DNA from: Gluconacetobacter aggeris
GTDB lineage: Bacteria; Pseudomonadota; Alphaproteobacteria; Acetobacterales; Acetobacteraceae
Length of the DNA stretch: 64,000 bases
Assembly: GCF_014174395.1 (NCBI RefSeq)
Contig: NZ_JABEQD010000008.1
Span: 62,001 to 126,000, forward strand
Reading direction: 5' to 3'
Positions 9,475-19,076 of the stretch are shown here, piece after piece; the stretch's first letter is position 1, and every line of letters begins with the position of its first letter. Both the position numbers and the translations under genes were made by a program. The notes under the pieces are model-generated. The model saw nothing but the letters and a program-made list of their open reading frames with translations, was not told the origin of the DNA and searched no databases.

Positions 9475-10149
9475 TCACCCGCCATGCGCGAACGCTCCCA
9501 CCGGCGCCCCCGTCAGCTCCACCAGCCACCGCGCGACCGCCTCCCCCAGCAGCAGGTAGCCTTGGTCACCCATGTGCAGTCCATCGGGCGACAATTCGTC
9601 ACGCTCCATGCCCAGTTCCGCGCACCAGGATTTCATGCGGGCATAGCGCCCAAAGACCGGGATCCCCAATTCCGCCCCGATGCGGTGCACGGCCGGGACG
9701 AAAGGCGGAAAGGCTGCGCATTCCTCAAGCATGCGGCAATATTGCGGGTCGATCAGTGCCAGATCGGCCCCCGTGCCACGGGTGGTCATCAGGTCCTGGC
9801 GCGTCAGGTCCTCATAGGTTTCCAGCTTCACGCCCTGCCAGGCGTCGTTGCTGCCCGTCTGCCACATCACAAGGTCCGCCTCGTCGGCCAGCACGCCGGA
9901 CAGCCGATCATGCATCTCCTGCGCGCCATTGCCGCCGATTCCGCGATTGATCACCGTCAGCCCACCGGTCACGAAAGGGGCGAAAGTCCGTTCAAAAACT
10001 GCGGCGAATCCATGTTCCGGACTACTGGCGCCGATCCCTTCGGTGGTTGAAGACCCGAACAGGGTCACATGCACCTTCTGGCCGCGCCGCAGCCGATCGG
10101 TCAGGCGCGGCAGGACAGGAGAGGGCGGAAGATCGGTCGCTTCATTCAT
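9475..10149 (-). CDS. SGNH/GDSL hydrolase
   Basis: A 224-residue esterase/lipase-fold hydrolase with all four SGNH blocks: Ser in FGSSTTEG, Gly in NRGIGGNG, Asn in QTGSNDA, and the Asp-His pair in DGLHMGDQGY. It has no signal peptide or membrane segment, so it is probably cytoplasmic. The ATG start overlaps the opgC stop as TGATG, so it is translationally coupled to opgC. The substrate is unknown; deacylation of an acyl ester is the family reaction. A TTG one codon upstream is a possible alternative start. Confidence 0.85.
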   Translation of the reverse strand: MNEATDLPPSPVLPRLTDRLRRGQKVHVTLFGSSTTEGIGASSPEHGFAAVFERTFAPFVTGGLTVINRGIGGNGAQEMHDRLSGVLADEADLVMWQTGSNDAWQGVKLETYEDLTRQDLMTTRGTGADLALIDPQYCRMLEECAAFPPFVPAVHRIGAELGIPVFGRYARMKSWCAELGMERDELSPDGLHMGDQGYLLLGEAVARWLVELTGAPVGAFAHGG

Positions 10150-11375
10150 CAATGGGCTCTTTCCATCACGGTCGCGGCGGGCGCCGGATTGCCGCGCACC
10201 TCAGCCGCCGGAGCGCGTCCCGCCTGAAGTTGTTTCTGCCTGACACGGGCCCGGTCGAGAACCGCCGCCAGGCCCCACAGGATCGTGAATCCGATCACAT
10301 TCACCGCGATCTGCAGCATCCAGCCGGACCCGAAGGAGGTAAAGACCAGCCGGGCATACAGGTCGATCACCGTCCCGACCGAGAAGACTTCCAGCGAATG
10401 GCGCCCGAACAGCGCCATGACCCGCCCGATGCGCCCTTCGGCGGCACCGCGCACACCGTGCGAGGACTGGACGAGATAGAAGATCGCCAGCACGTCCAGC
10501 AGCCGCAGCGGCGCGAGCACGCTCTTGTCCGGCGCAGTCAGGGCGAAGGGCCGCAGGTCAGGCAGGCCCCATTGCTGCCAGGGAAAGGCCTCCAGCGCGG
10601 AAACCGCCAGATAGACGCCGCAGGCCCAGCGCAGCCAGCCCCGGCGCGGCAGGCTGCCGTCATGCCGCCCCGCCACCACGGCGCCGCAGGCCCCCAGAGT
10701 GAAGAGGAACTGCCAGGCCAGCGGGTCGAAATACCACCCGTCCGGGTCCAGCCAGTTGGGGAAATTGATCGAGGGGTCGAGATTGATCAACAGCCACAGG
10801 CCGCCACTGAGCGCCAGCGTCAGCCGCAGGCTCGTGCGGATCAGCAGGTAGATCAGCGGAAAGACACCCAGCAGCACCATGTAGAGCGGCAGAATGTTCA
10901 GATTGCTGGGCAGGGCGTCGAGGAACATGACACGCCAGAAGGAACTCAGCCCATGCGCCAGTTCGGGTTCGAGGAAATCGACCGGCACCGGCCAGAAGGC
11001 ACGCCAGTAGCGGATGGTCGCCGTTGTCACCACCACCATGACGGCCTGGAAAACATACAGCCGCGCGCAACGCCGCCACACCCGGCCCACACCGGCACGC
11101 AACCCCACCCGCTGGAAATTCCGGCCATAGGCCAGCCACGAGGCATAGCCCGCCAGCAGCACGAAGATCTCCGCCGCGTCGGCAAAGCCGACATTGCGCA
11201 ACGTGAAGCGGTTCAGCACGTTCTGCGGAATATGGTCGACGAACATCATCAGCAGCGCGACGCCGCGCAGTGCATCGATCCGATGGTCGCGCCGGCTCCC
11301 GGACGGCCTCACAGACACCGTCGCCCCTTGTCCTGACCCGGACGAAACCTGCGGGCGAGGCCCGGATGCAGTCAT
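10149..11375 (-). CDS. opgC: OpgC protein, membrane acyl(succinyl)transferase for periplasmic glucans
   Basis: Integral membrane protein of the acyltransferase 3 superfamily, OpgC branch, which adds succinyl groups to osmoregulated periplasmic glucans. From the ATG at 11375, which has a strong GGAGAGGAG Shine-Dalgarno, it has 408 residues. RRDHRIDALRGVALLMMFVDHIPQNVLNRFTLRNVGFADAAEIFVLLAGY is the characteristic N-terminal block (RIDALRG, DH, ADAAEIFVLLAGY) and about ten hydrophobic helices follow. The glucan backbone genes opgGH are 7 kb away in the same window. It is coupled to the downstream SGNH hydrolase. Confidence 0.9.
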   Translation of the reverse strand: MTASGPRPQVSSGSGQGATVSVRPSGSRRDHRIDALRGVALLMMFVDHIPQNVLNRFTLRNVGFADAAEIFVLLAGYASWLAYGRNFQRVGLRAGVGRVWRRCARLYVFQAVMVVVTTATIRYWRAFWPVPVDFLEPELAHGLSSFWRVMFLDALPSNLNILPLYMVLLGVFPLIYLLIRTSLRLTLALSGGLWLLINLDPSINFPNWLDPDGWYFDPLAWQFLFTLGACGAVVAGRHDGSLPRRGWLRWACGVYLAVSALEAFPWQQWGLPDLRPFALTAPDKSVLAPLRLLDVLAIFYLVQSSHGVRGAAEGRIGRVMALFGRHSLEVFSVGTVIDLYARLVFTSFGSGWMLQIAVNVIGFTILWGLAAVLDRARVRQKQLQAGRAPAAEVRGNPAPAATVMERAH

Positions 11376-11581
11376 ATCAGCCGGTTCTCCTCTCCGCCGC
11401 AACATGCGGCGTCTTTCGACAAATGGAGCGGAACCGCCCGCCACTCCAGTCCCGTTGCGATTTCTTACATATGCCCCGAACATGCCCGTGCGACCATTCC
11501 GATTTGCGCGCAGACGGTTTTCGCCTATGTCCGGGCAACGACGCGACCACGCCCCACGCGGCCGCCAGGGAAGGACTGACC

Positions 11582-12694
11582 ATGACGGAACCCACGCCGG
11601 CGCAGATCACCGACATCCTGCGTCAGGTCCGCGACGCGGACGGATCGACGATCCTGGACCATGCGGCCCTGGATACGACAATGTTGCGCGACGGGACATT
11701 GCATGTCGCCCTGGCCACCGACCGGGCGGCGGCCGGACGCATCCAGCCCCTGCTCCCGGCGGCCGAACAGGCGCTGCGCGCCCTGCCCGGCGTCAGTGCC
11801 GCTAGTGTGATCCTCACCGCCCACCGCCCCGCATCAGCCCCCGCACCCGCACCGGGTGGCGGCCACCGGCCGCTGAATCTGGGCGGCCCCGGCAGTCGCC
11901 CCACGCAGGGGCCGATCCTGCCGGAGGTGCGTACCGTCATCGCCGTGGCCTCGGGTAAGGGCGGCGTCGGCAAGTCCACCACCGCCGTGAACCTGGCCGT
12001 CGGGCTGGGGATGGAGGGGCTGCGCGTCGGCCTGCTCGATGCCGATATCCACGGCCCTTCCCTGCCGCGCATGATGGGCCTGCACCAACCGCCCCAGATC
12101 CGCGAGGGCCGCATGGCGCCACTGGAGGCGTGGGGTATCCGCGCCATGTCCATCGGCCTGCTGGTGGACGAACGGCAGGCGATGATCTGGCGCGGCCCGA
12201 TGGTGATGGGCGCGCTGGGCCAGCTTCTGGGCGACGTGGAATGGGGCGCGCTGGACGTGCTGGTGGTGGACATGCCCCCCGGCACCGGCGACGCGCAGCT
12301 GACGCTGGCGCAGAAGGTCTCGCTGGCGGGCGCGGTCATCGTCTCCACCCCGCAGGATATCGCGCTACTCGACGCCCGGCGCGGAATCGCGATGTTCGAG
12401 AAGATGAACGTCCCCGTGCTCGGCGTGGTCGAGAACATGTCCTATTTCTGCTGCCCGAACTGCGGCCACCGCACCGACCTGTTCGGCCATGGCGGCGCCC
12501 GGTCGGAGGCCGATGCGCTGGGCGTGCCTTTCCTGGGCGAAATCCCGCTTCTGGCCGATATCCGCGCCAGCGCCGACGCCGGCGCCCCCATCGTCATATC
12601 GGCCCCCGACAGCCCCGCCGGCCAAGCCTATCGGGCACTGGCCCATACGGTGGCTGCGACGGTCAGGCGGGCTACAGCTTCCGGTCGCGCTTAA
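11582..12694 (+). CDS. mrp: Mrp/ApbC-type iron-sulfur cluster carrier ATPase
   Basis: P-loop ATPase that carries and delivers Fe-S clusters. From the ATG at 11582 (AAGGA upstream) it has 370 residues: an N-terminal MIP18-like domain at about 5-80, a Pro/Gly-rich linker at 82-112, the deviant Walker A GKGGVGKS at about 125-132, the DADIHGPS switch I, DMPPGTGD and the cluster-binding CPNC in YFCCPNCGHR. All family residues are present. Its 3' end overlaps the convergent TerB-DnaJ gene by 23 bases. The longer upstream open frame reads into the divergent opgC promoter region and is rejected. Confidence 0.95.
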   Translation: MTEPTPAQITDILRQVRDADGSTILDHAALDTTMLRDGTLHVALATDRAAAGRIQPLLPAAEQALRALPGVSAASVILTAHRPASAPAPAPGGGHRPLNLGGPGSRPTQGPILPEVRTVIAVASGKGGVGKSTTAVNLAVGLGMEGLRVGLLDADIHGPSLPRMMGLHQPPQIREGRMAPLEAWGIRAMSIGLLVDERQAMIWRGPMVMGALGQLLGDVEWGALDVLVVDMPPGTGDAQLTLAQKVSLAGAVIVSTPQDIALLDARRGIAMFEKMNVPVLGVVENMSYFCCPNCGHRTDLFGHGGARSEADALGVPFLGEIPLLADIRASADAGAPIVISAPDSPAGQAYRALAHTVAATVRRATASGRA

Positions 12695-13499
12695 CCCGGT
12701 CCCACGCCGCATTGATCTGCGCGATCCGCCCGGCCGCGGCCTCCAGTGCCGCCTCGTCGGCACCTCGGGCCGTCATGGCGTCGGGATGATGTTCGCGCAC
12801 CAGGACACGCCAGGCCGCGCGCACTTCGGTGTCCGTCGCATTGCGGGCCACGCCCAGCACGGCATAGGCGTCGATCTCGCTCACATCGGGCCGGGCGCCA
12901 CCGGATTCGGCACGGTCCCACGCCCCGGGGCCGAGGCCGAAGGCCTGGTGCACTCGCCGCAGGAAACGGATTTCCGCTGGATGCAGCGCCTCGTCCGGCC
13001 CCAGATCGGCGCGGGCGATGCCGAACAGGACGGCGAGCGCCTCTTCCAGCATCTCAGGCTTGTCGTGAAACGCCCGGCCCAACTCGACGGCGAAGGATTC
13101 GAAATCATCAACCCGCTGCCGTGCCTGGTCGAACAGGCGGCCCACATCGCTTGCATTTTCGACAGGGATCTGAAACCGGCGCTTAAAGGCGTCGATCTCG
13201 GCCCGGTTCACCGGCCCGTCGCATTTGGCGACCTTGGCGCATAACACGACCATCACCAGCCCATAGAGCTGGTCGCGCTTGCCCATCACCGATGCCAGCT
13301 TGGCCGCCACGAAAGTGGCTGCCCCATTCGGGTCGGCATTCATTCGGGGGCCCCAGCGGTCGGTCCAGCCGCCGACGGGCGTTTCCAGGATCGATCCGTT
13401 ATCCGCCGCATGACCAAGCGCCGCGCCCAGCACGGCGCCCATGGGGCCGCCAACCGCGAACCCTGCCACACCGCCGAATAATTTACCCCAGATCGCCAT
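12672..13499 (-). CDS. DjlA-like co-chaperone: TerB domain plus C-terminal DnaJ domain
   Basis: A 275-residue protein. Residues 1-35 form a Gly/Ala-rich hydrophobic segment (LFGGVAGFAVGGPMGAVLGAALGHAAD), followed by a TerB-like helical domain at about 75-185 and a J domain at about 205-275 with the diagnostic HPD (VREHHPDAM). This is the layout of DjlA, a membrane-tethered DnaK co-chaperone that stimulates ATP hydrolysis. The N-terminal stretch could be its membrane anchor. It ends inside the convergent mrp gene. Confidence 0.9.
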   Translation of the reverse strand: MAIWGKLFGGVAGFAVGGPMGAVLGAALGHAADNGSILETPVGGWTDRWGPRMNADPNGAATFVAAKLASVMGKRDQLYGLVMVVLCAKVAKCDGPVNRAEIDAFKRRFQIPVENASDVGRLFDQARQRVDDFESFAVELGRAFHDKPEMLEEALAVLFGIARADLGPDEALHPAEIRFLRRVHQAFGLGPGAWDRAESGGARPDVSEIDAYAVLGVARNATDTEVRAAWRVLVREHHPDAMTARGADEAALEAAAGRIAQINAAWDRVKRDRKL

Positions 13500-13532
13500 T
13501 CTTCCCGCCCAGATGTCCGGACCACCTATGGT

Positions 13533-13781
13533 CTAGCATGCGTGCGGCGTCCCCCCCAAATCAGCGCGTGCCTGCGCCGCATGCAACGCTGCGACCCGCA
13601 GCGCGGACGCCAAAGGCCGCACCGGATCGCGCGCGGTGTCAATACCGGCGATCAGCGCCGGCAGGCCAAGCCCCCGCGCACGTGCCATGCGTTCCAGCGC
13701 CGCCCAGAATTCGGGTTCCAGCGCCACGCTGGTCCGATGCCCGGACAGAATCAGGCTGCGCTTGACCAGGCCGCCGCTCAT
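13533..13781 (-). CDS. Small ribbon-helix-helix domain protein
   Basis: An 82-residue protein. [42 protein letters not shown] is a ribbon-helix-helix fold of the type often found as a lone small protein in alphaproteobacteria. The first strand is RTSVAL and two helices follow. Its ATG overlaps the queG stop by 4 bases (ATGA), so it is translated with the queuosine operon. A DNA-binding role is likely from the fold, but no target is visible. Confidence 0.75.
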   Translation of the reverse strand: MSGGLVKRSLILSGHRTSVALEPEFWAALERMARARGLGLPALIAGIDTARDPVRPLASALRVAALHAAQARADLGGTPHAC

Positions 13782-14851
13782 CCGGCCAGTCGCCCGACCG
13801 CCCAGCGTGCGGTCTCGGCTACCACGGCGTTCGAATCATCACACAGGTCTCGCGCCACCGGCTCCAGGGCGGCATACCCCGAATTGCCAATAGCCACCAG
13901 CACGTTGCGCACGAACCGGTCCCGGCCGATCCGCTTGACGGGCGAGCCCGAGAACAGGGCGCGGAACCCCGCATCGTCCAGACGCGCCAGCTCAGCCAGG
14001 CGTGGCGCCGTCAGATCCTCGCGCGCCCGCAGCTTCATGTGACGCGACTCCGTGGCAAAGCGGTTCCAGGGACAGACCGCCAGGCAATCGTCACAACCGT
14101 AGATCCGGTTCCCCATCGCCACCCGGAATTGCTCCGGGATCGGTCCGGGATTCTCGATCGTCAGGTACGAAATGCAGCGCCGCGCATCCAATTGGTATGG
14201 TGCGGGAAAGGCGTCGGTCGGGCAGGCCTCCAGGCAGCGCTGGCATGACCCGCATCGGCCACCCGAAGCATCGGATGCCGGCAGGACCAGGGTGGTATAG
14301 ATTTCACCCAGGAACAGCCAGCTTCCATGCCGGCGCGAGACCAGGTTGGTGTGCTTGCCCTGCCAGCCCAGCCCAGCCTGCTCAGCCAGAGGCTTTTCCA
14401 TCACCGGTGCGGTATCGACGAAGACCTTGACCTCGGGCGCGGCTCCCGCGCGCGCACCTTGAGCCACCACGAACTGGGCCAGATGCTTAAGCATGCCCTT
14501 GACCACATCGTGATAGTCGCGATGACGGGCATAGACCGAGATATTCCCCCGGTCCGCCAGGCGCGTCGTCGCCAGCGCGTCGCCGGGCGGGGCGTAGGAC
14601 AGGCCCAGCGCGATCACGCTCCGGGCCTCGGGCCACAGAACGCGCGGATCGCCGCGCTGTTCCACCCGCTCGGCCAGCCAGCCCATCGCGCCATGATGGC
14701 CCGCCGCCAGAAAATCAGCCAGACGCTGCCGGGCGCCATCCCCCAGCGCGGCCTCGCAGAATCCCACCGCATCGAAGCCCAGCGCCAGCGCCTTGTCGCG
14801 AATGGCCTCGCGTAGCGCGACAGCTCGGCCGGGCGGCTGGCCGTGCTCCAT
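13778..14851 (-). CDS. queG: Epoxyqueuosine reductase QueG
   Basis: Cobalamin-dependent iron-sulfur reductase for the last step of queuosine synthesis, epoxyqueuosine to queuosine in tRNA. The ATG at 14851 overlaps the tgt stop (TGATG), giving 357 residues. The catalytic Asp lies in [27 protein letters not shown], two 4Fe-4S motifs are [12 protein letters not shown] and [11 protein letters not shown], and a HEAT-like C-terminal tail for tRNA contact follows ([12 protein letters not shown]). Longer upstream starts lie inside tgt and are not supported. Confidence 0.94.
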   Translation of the reverse strand: MEHGQPPGRAVALREAIRDKALALGFDAVGFCEAALGDGARQRLADFLAAGHHGAMGWLAERVEQRGDPRVLWPEARSVIALGLSYAPPGDALATTRLADRGNISVYARHRDYHDVVKGMLKHLAQFVVAQGARAGAAPEVKVFVDTAPVMEKPLAEQAGLGWQGKHTNLVSRRHGSWLFLGEIYTTLVLPASDASGGRCGSCQRCLEACPTDAFPAPYQLDARRCISYLTIENPGPIPEQFRVAMGNRIYGCDDCLAVCPWNRFATESRHMKLRAREDLTAPRLAELARLDDAGFRALFSGSPVKRIGRDRFVRNVLVAIGNSGYAALEPVARDLCDDSNAVVAETARWAVGRLAG

Positions 14852-16014
14852 CAGGGAACCGGTGGAATATCGGGCAGTGGCATCTCGTCCGGGGTCCAGT
14901 CCTCCATCGCCCATTGCGCGCGCAGCCACGCCGCGTGCGCCTCCAGCGAGCCCTCGACGATCGCCGACCGGATCCCGCGCATCAGGCGCTGGTAATAGGC
15001 CAGATTGTGCCAGGTCAGCAGCATCGGCCCCAGGATCTCGTTCGCACGGAACAGATGATGCAGATAGGCACGGCTATGCCGCGTGCAGGCCAGGCAGTCG
15101 CAATGCGGCGAGATCGGGCGCGAATCCACCGCGTGCCGCGCATTGCGCAGGTTCAGCGTGCCGCGCTCGGTATAGGCACGCGCCGTGCGCCCCGCCCTGG
15201 TGGGCATGACGCAGTCGAACATGTCCACCCCGCGCTCGACGCTGCCCAGCAGGTCGTCTGGCGTACCCACCCCCATCAGGTAACGCGGGCTGTCCCACGG
15301 GATCAGCGGGGTGGTGGCGTCCAGCGTGGAGAACATCAGTTCCTGCCCCTCGCCCACCGCAAGCCCGCCGATGGCATAGCCCTCGAAGCCGATTCCGGTC
15401 AGGGCGCGCACGCTTTCGGCCCGCAATTCGGCCTCGGTGCCGCCCTGGATGATGCCGTACTGGGCGTAACCGAGGCGCTGCACGAAGGCTTCGCGGCAGC
15501 GTGCGGCCCAACGCATCGACATCCGCATGGACTGCGCGATGACCTCGGGCGCGGCCGGCAGGGCCGGGCATTCGTCGAAGCACATGGTGATTGTGGCATC
15601 CAGCGCGTGCTGGATGTCGGTCGAGCGTTCAGGCGTCAGCCGGTGCTTGGAGCCGTCGATATGCGAGCTGAACGTTACCCCGTCCTGGTCCAGCTTGCGC
15701 AGCGGGCCCAGCGACATGACCTGGAAGCCGCCCGAATCGGTCAGGATCGGCCCCGGCCAGTCCATGAAGCGATGCAGCCCGCCCAGGGCACGCACCCGCT
15801 CCGCTCCCGGCCGCAACATGAGGTGATAGGTGTTACCCAGCACGATACCGGCGCCGGTGGAGCGCACGGCGTCCATCGTCATCGCCTTGACGGTGCCGAC
15901 CGTGCCCACGGGCATGAAGGTGGGCGTCGGTACCGTGCCATGGGCGGTGTGCAGGTGCCCGGCCCGCGCCCGGCCGGAGCGGGCCTGCTCGACCCAGCGG
16001 AATGCGGTGCTCAT
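14851..16014 (-). CDS. tgt: tRNA-guanine transglycosylase Tgt
   Basis: Swaps guanine-34 of GUN-anticodon tRNAs for the queuosine precursor preQ1. It has 387 residues. The first catalytic Asp is in [13 protein letters not shown] (about 90), the nucleophile Asp in [12 protein letters not shown] (about 265), and the zinc site is C-x-C-x2-C with the distal His in LLTWHN. The gene is the middle of a four-base-overlap operon queA-tgt-queG. Confidence 0.96.
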   Translation of the reverse strand: MSTAFRWVEQARSGRARAGHLHTAHGTVPTPTFMPVGTVGTVKAMTMDAVRSTGAGIVLGNTYHLMLRPGAERVRALGGLHRFMDWPGPILTDSGGFQVMSLGPLRKLDQDGVTFSSHIDGSKHRLTPERSTDIQHALDATITMCFDECPALPAAPEVIAQSMRMSMRWAARCREAFVQRLGYAQYGIIQGGTEAELRAESVRALTGIGFEGYAIGGLAVGEGQELMFSTLDATTPLIPWDSPRYLMGVGTPDDLLGSVERGVDMFDCVMPTRAGRTARAYTERGTLNLRNARHAVDSRPISPHCDCLACTRHSRAYLHHLFRANEILGPMLLTWHNLAYYQRLMRGIRSAIVEGSLEAHAAWLRAQWAMEDWTPDEMPLPDIPPVP

Positions 16015-17078
16015 GCGCCCGTCCCCTCGGGAGTCGGCGCGCGATGCAGAAGGCAGGCGTCGCCATAGGAATAGAAGCGGTATCCCGCGCCGATGGCATG
16101 GGCATAGGCGTCGCGCATCCTGTCATATCCGGCAAAGGCGCAGACCAGCATGAACAGGGTCGAGCGCGGCAGGTGGAAATTGGTCATCAGCAGGTCCACC
16201 GCCCGGAAGCGGTAGCCGGGGCGGATGAAGATCGCGGTGTCGCCGTCGAAGGGCCGGATCGTGCCGTCGGGGTCGGCGGCGCTTTCCAGCAGGCGCAGCG
16301 ACGTGGTGCCGACGGCGACGATCCGGCCGCCCGCGCGGCGGGTGCGGTTGAGGCGTTCCGCCGTTTCTTCGGTGATCACGCCGCGTTCGGCATGCATGCG
16401 GTGACCGGCGATGCTGTCGCCCCGCACCGGCAGGAAGGTCCCGGCGCCGACATGCAGGGTCAGGGTGCAGCGCTCCACGCCTGCCGCGTCCAGCGCCGCC
16501 AAAAGCTGGGGGGTGAAGTGGAGGCCCGCCGTGGGGGCGGCGACGGCACCGCGATGGGCGGCGAAGATGGTGGCGTAGTCCTGCCGGTCCTGTTCGGTGG
16601 GTCCTTGGGGGCGGTCGATGTAGGGCGGCAGTGCGAGTACGCCGGCCTTCTGGAGAAAGGCGTCGAAGGCCTCGCCCTCGGTATCGAAACGCAGGATCAC
16701 CCCGCCCTCGTCATCGCGCGACACAATGCTGGCGGTGTTGGGCGTACCCGGAAAGGTCAGCACGTCGCCGGCGCGCAGCCGGCGGGCGTTGCGGGCCAGC
16801 GCGTGCCAGGTCCCGTCCGGCAGGATGCGGTCCAGCGTGATGCCGATCCGTGCTTCGCCCCGCCTTGCGTCGAGCTGCGCCGGGATGACGGCGGTGTCAT
16901 TGGCCACCAGCAGGTCGCCCGGCCGCAGCAGCGTGGGCAGGTCGCGTACCACCCGGTCATGGAACGGGCCGGTCGGCATGATGTCCAGCAGGCGCGCGGC
17001 ATCGCGCGGGCGTGCCGGATGTTCGGCGACCAGGGCGGGGGGCAGGTCGAAATCGAAATCGGAGACTTGGTCACTCAT
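16011..17078 (-). CDS. queA: S-adenosylmethionine:tRNA ribosyltransferase-isomerase QueA
   Basis: Transfers and isomerises the ribosyl part of S-adenosylmethionine onto preQ1-tRNA to give epoxyqueuosine. From ATG 17078 it has 355 residues beginning [62 protein letters not shown] and [19 protein letters not shown] are hallmark segments. It is the first gene of the queuosine operon; the stop overlaps tgt by 4 bases. A GTG three codons upstream is a less likely start. Confidence 0.96.
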   Translation of the reverse strand: MSDQVSDFDFDLPPALVAEHPARPRDAARLLDIMPTGPFHDRVVRDLPTLLRPGDLLVANDTAVIPAQLDARRGEARIGITLDRILPDGTWHALARNARRLRAGDVLTFPGTPNTASIVSRDDEGGVILRFDTEGEAFDAFLQKAGVLALPPYIDRPQGPTEQDRQDYATIFAAHRGAVAAPTAGLHFTPQLLAALDAAGVERCTLTLHVGAGTFLPVRGDSIAGHRMHAERGVITEETAERLNRTRRAGGRIVAVGTTSLRLLESAADPDGTIRPFDGDTAIFIRPGYRFRAVDLLMTNFHLPRSTLFMLVCAFAGYDRMRDAYAHAIGAGYRFYSYGDACLLHRAPTPEGTGA

Positions 17079-17229
17079 CGGACGCACCGTTTACGGAATC
17101 CGGCGCCGCGTGGCCAGCATAACGCGCCGGCACGATGCGACGGTTGGACAGTGGCGCCGCCGCCGGTCAGAATGGCAGCCTTTCATTCTGGGGCCTCCCG
17201 CCCCCACATTGCAAATCGGAGCCTGAGCC

Positions 17230-17451
17230 ATGTCCTATGCCGCGCTTGATGCCGCCCGTGTCGCCCGCGCCTGCAAATCCGCCCTGAGCGTGCTGGAAGG
17301 CAGCGACGAGACGTCCGAAGCCCATGTCCGCAAGACGCTGATGGTCCAGCGCATCGCCGCCCTGGCCGAAGCTGCCGCCCAATCCCCCGCCGGCGGTGCC
17401 GTCATTACCCTGACGTCGGAGGAATTCTGGATGGTCAGCAAGAACTGGTAA
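17230..17451 (+). CDS. Small hypothetical protein (73 aa)
   Basis: A 73-residue Ala-rich helical protein, MSYAALDAARVARACKSALS at the start and EEFWMVSKNW at the end. It has no signal peptide or membrane helix. A GGAG-like site precedes the ATG, and codon usage matches its neighbours, so it is probably real. It lies 28 bases before the PEBP gene on the same strand and may be cotranscribed. I do not recognise the family. Confidence 0.6.
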   Translation: MSYAALDAARVARACKSALSVLEGSDETSEAHVRKTLMVQRIAALAEAAAQSPAGGAVITLTSEEFWMVSKNW

Positions 17452-17479
17452 CGTCCCCGCCAACGAAGGACAGACCGAG

Positions 17480-17971
17480 ATGACATTCACCCTGACCAGC
17501 CGCGCCTTCAAGGACGGCGAGCGCCTGCCGGACGCGCAGGTCTTCGACGGGATGGGCTATCGCGGCGGCAATATCTCGCCGCCGCTGGCATGGAGCGGCG
17601 CGCCCGAGGGCACGCGCAGCTTCGCCGTCACGATGTACGACCCCGACGCCCCCACCGGCTCGGGCTGGTGGCATTGGGTGGCGGTGAACATTCCCGCCAG
17701 CGTCACCAGCCTGCCCGCCGGCGCCGGATCGGGCGATGCCGACCTGCCGGACGGCGCGTTCATGACCCGCACCGATTTCGGCGGCAACGTCTATGGCGGC
17801 GCCGCCCCGCCGCCGGGCCCCGCGCACCGCTATATCTTTACCGTCCACGCGCTGGATACCGAGACGCTGAGCGTGCCCATAGACGCGTCCGGCGCGATGG
17901 TCGGCTTTTTTCTGCACAGCCATGCGCTGGGATCGGCCAGCCTGACGGCCCTGTTCGGGCGGCAGCCCTGA
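17480..17971 (+). CDS. YbhB/YbcL-type phosphatidylethanolamine-binding (Raf kinase inhibitor-like) protein
   Basis: A 163-residue PEBP-fold protein. The conserved anion-binding pocket is visible as ISPPLAWSGAPEG, MYDPDAPTGSGWWHWV, FGGNVYGGAAPPPGPAHRYIF and VHALD. The function of bacterial members is unclear; a small-ligand or phospho-ligand binding role is the family expectation. There is no signal peptide. It ends just before a GC hairpin and the convergent nitroreductase gene. Confidence 0.88.
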   Translation: MTFTLTSRAFKDGERLPDAQVFDGMGYRGGNISPPLAWSGAPEGTRSFAVTMYDPDAPTGSGWWHWVAVNIPASVTSLPAGAGSGDADLPDGAFMTRTDFGGNVYGGAAPPPGPAHRYIFTVHALDTETLSVPIDASGAMVGFFLHSHALGSASLTALFGRQP

Positions 17972-17981
17972 AAACCCTGCT

Positions 17982-17999
17982 GGCCGGGGATACCCGGCC
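17982..17999. terminator. GC hairpin between convergent genes
   Basis: GGCCGGG (17982-17988) and CCCGGCC (17993-17999) form a 7-bp stem in the 40-base gap between the PEBP gene and the convergent nitroreductase gene. There is no U tract. Confidence 0.4.
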
Positions 18000-18011
18000 G
18001 GCATCATGGAC

Positions 18012-18614
18012 CTATGCGCCCGTCTGGGCGGGAAACCGTCCTGCGAAGGCCAGTTCGGACAATGGCCGCCGGCCGGACGGCGTTTCGCGGGCGCGCAGCC
18101 CTTCGGGCAGGATGTCGGCCGGCCCTTGCCGGCCGATGACGATGGCCGCGTTCAACGCATAATCGTCCGGCAGTTCCAGGCCCGCGCGCGCGACCTCCTT
18201 GTCGAACCCGCTGACCGGGTGGGTCGCCCAACCCGCGCGGACGGCCTGGAGCTGCACCAGCACGGCCGCCGCGCCGGCATCGAATGCGTGGGTCGGGGCG
18301 GGGACCGGCTCGGCCTTGCCCGCCGTGATGGTGTGCGAGGCGACATAGACCAGCGCCGAGGCGTGCTGGGCCCAGGAATGGTTGAACGGGATCAGCCAGG
18401 AGAGGAAGCGTTCCCAATCGGGTGTGTCCCGACGGGCATAGAGAAAGCGCCATGGCTGGGAATTATAGGCGGACGGTGCCCAGCGGCCGGCCTCGAGAAG
18501 GGCCAGAAGATCCGCCTCGGAAATCGGCGCGGCGACAAAGGCGCGGGGCGACCAGCGGTCGAGGATCAGCGGCTCGACGGGCGTTTCGGACACGCGCCCG
18601 GATGATTCACTCAT
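18012..18614 (-). CDS. Nitroreductase-family FMN oxidoreductase
   Basis: A 200-residue FMN enzyme that transfers electrons from NAD(P)H to nitro, quinone or similar acceptors. FMN-binding segments are DRWSPRAF near residue 20 and AGRWAPSAYNSQPWRFLYA near residues 42-60. AAVLVQLQAVRAGWATHPVSGFD is the usual mid-domain helix. The physiological substrate is unknown. It is a single gene, convergent with the PEBP gene. Confidence 0.87.
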   Translation of the reverse strand: MSESSGRVSETPVEPLILDRWSPRAFVAAPISEADLLALLEAGRWAPSAYNSQPWRFLYARRDTPDWERFLSWLIPFNHSWAQHASALVYVASHTITAGKAEPVPAPTHAFDAGAAAVLVQLQAVRAGWATHPVSGFDKEVARAGLELPDDYALNAAIVIGRQGPADILPEGLRARETPSGRRPLSELAFAGRFPAQTGA

Positions 18615-18808
18615 GGTAATCGGCCTCTTTCAGCATATGCACTCCAGAACGAGTGTGCATCAATCGTCGCGCACGCCAAGCGATTCCAGCAGGACGCCGC
18701 GCGATCGCGCCGGTTTGCCCCGTCCTAGGCCCAGCACGGGTTCTGCCAGACGCGTTTCCCGGGCAGCAGCCGCAGCGCCGGCAGGGTGCGCCAGCCGGCA
18801 TGCCGTCA

Positions 18809-19076
18809 TGACCCAATCGCGGGACCTGACGCTGGACCTGACCGCGCGGGAGATCGCCGACGGCATTCGCCCCGCCCGTTTCAGCATGCAATCGGTGGTC
18901 GCGGAATCAATCCGGCGCGCGGAGATCGCGCAGGCCCGACTGAATCCCTTTACGCTGATCCGTGCCGGGCAGGCGATCCTGCCCGGGCCACGCGGCGGCC
19001 CGCCCCATGAAGGATGTCAGGCATGCCCATGCGGACATGCTGACGGGCCCCTGGGAGAGGCGTCCGCCGCGCCGTT
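18809..19076 (+). pseudogene. Decayed amidase, N-terminal remnant
   Basis: From ATG 18809 the frame reads DLTAREIADGIRPARFSMQS then ARLNPFTLIRA, the standard N-terminal helix block of amidase-signature enzymes. After about residue 50 the likeness ends in that frame. In the neighbouring frame, near 19010-19050, DVRHAHADML resembles the downstream amidase HKDM segment, so a frameshift lies between. Nothing of the catalytic Ser-cis-Ser-Lys core remains before the next gene begins at 19077. A dead gene left by deletion. Confidence 0.6.

Noticed and set aside
11270-11581. Longer N-terminus for Mrp
   Set aside because: It would cover the divergent opgC start and ribosome site, and the Mrp N-terminal domain begins at the ATG at 11582.
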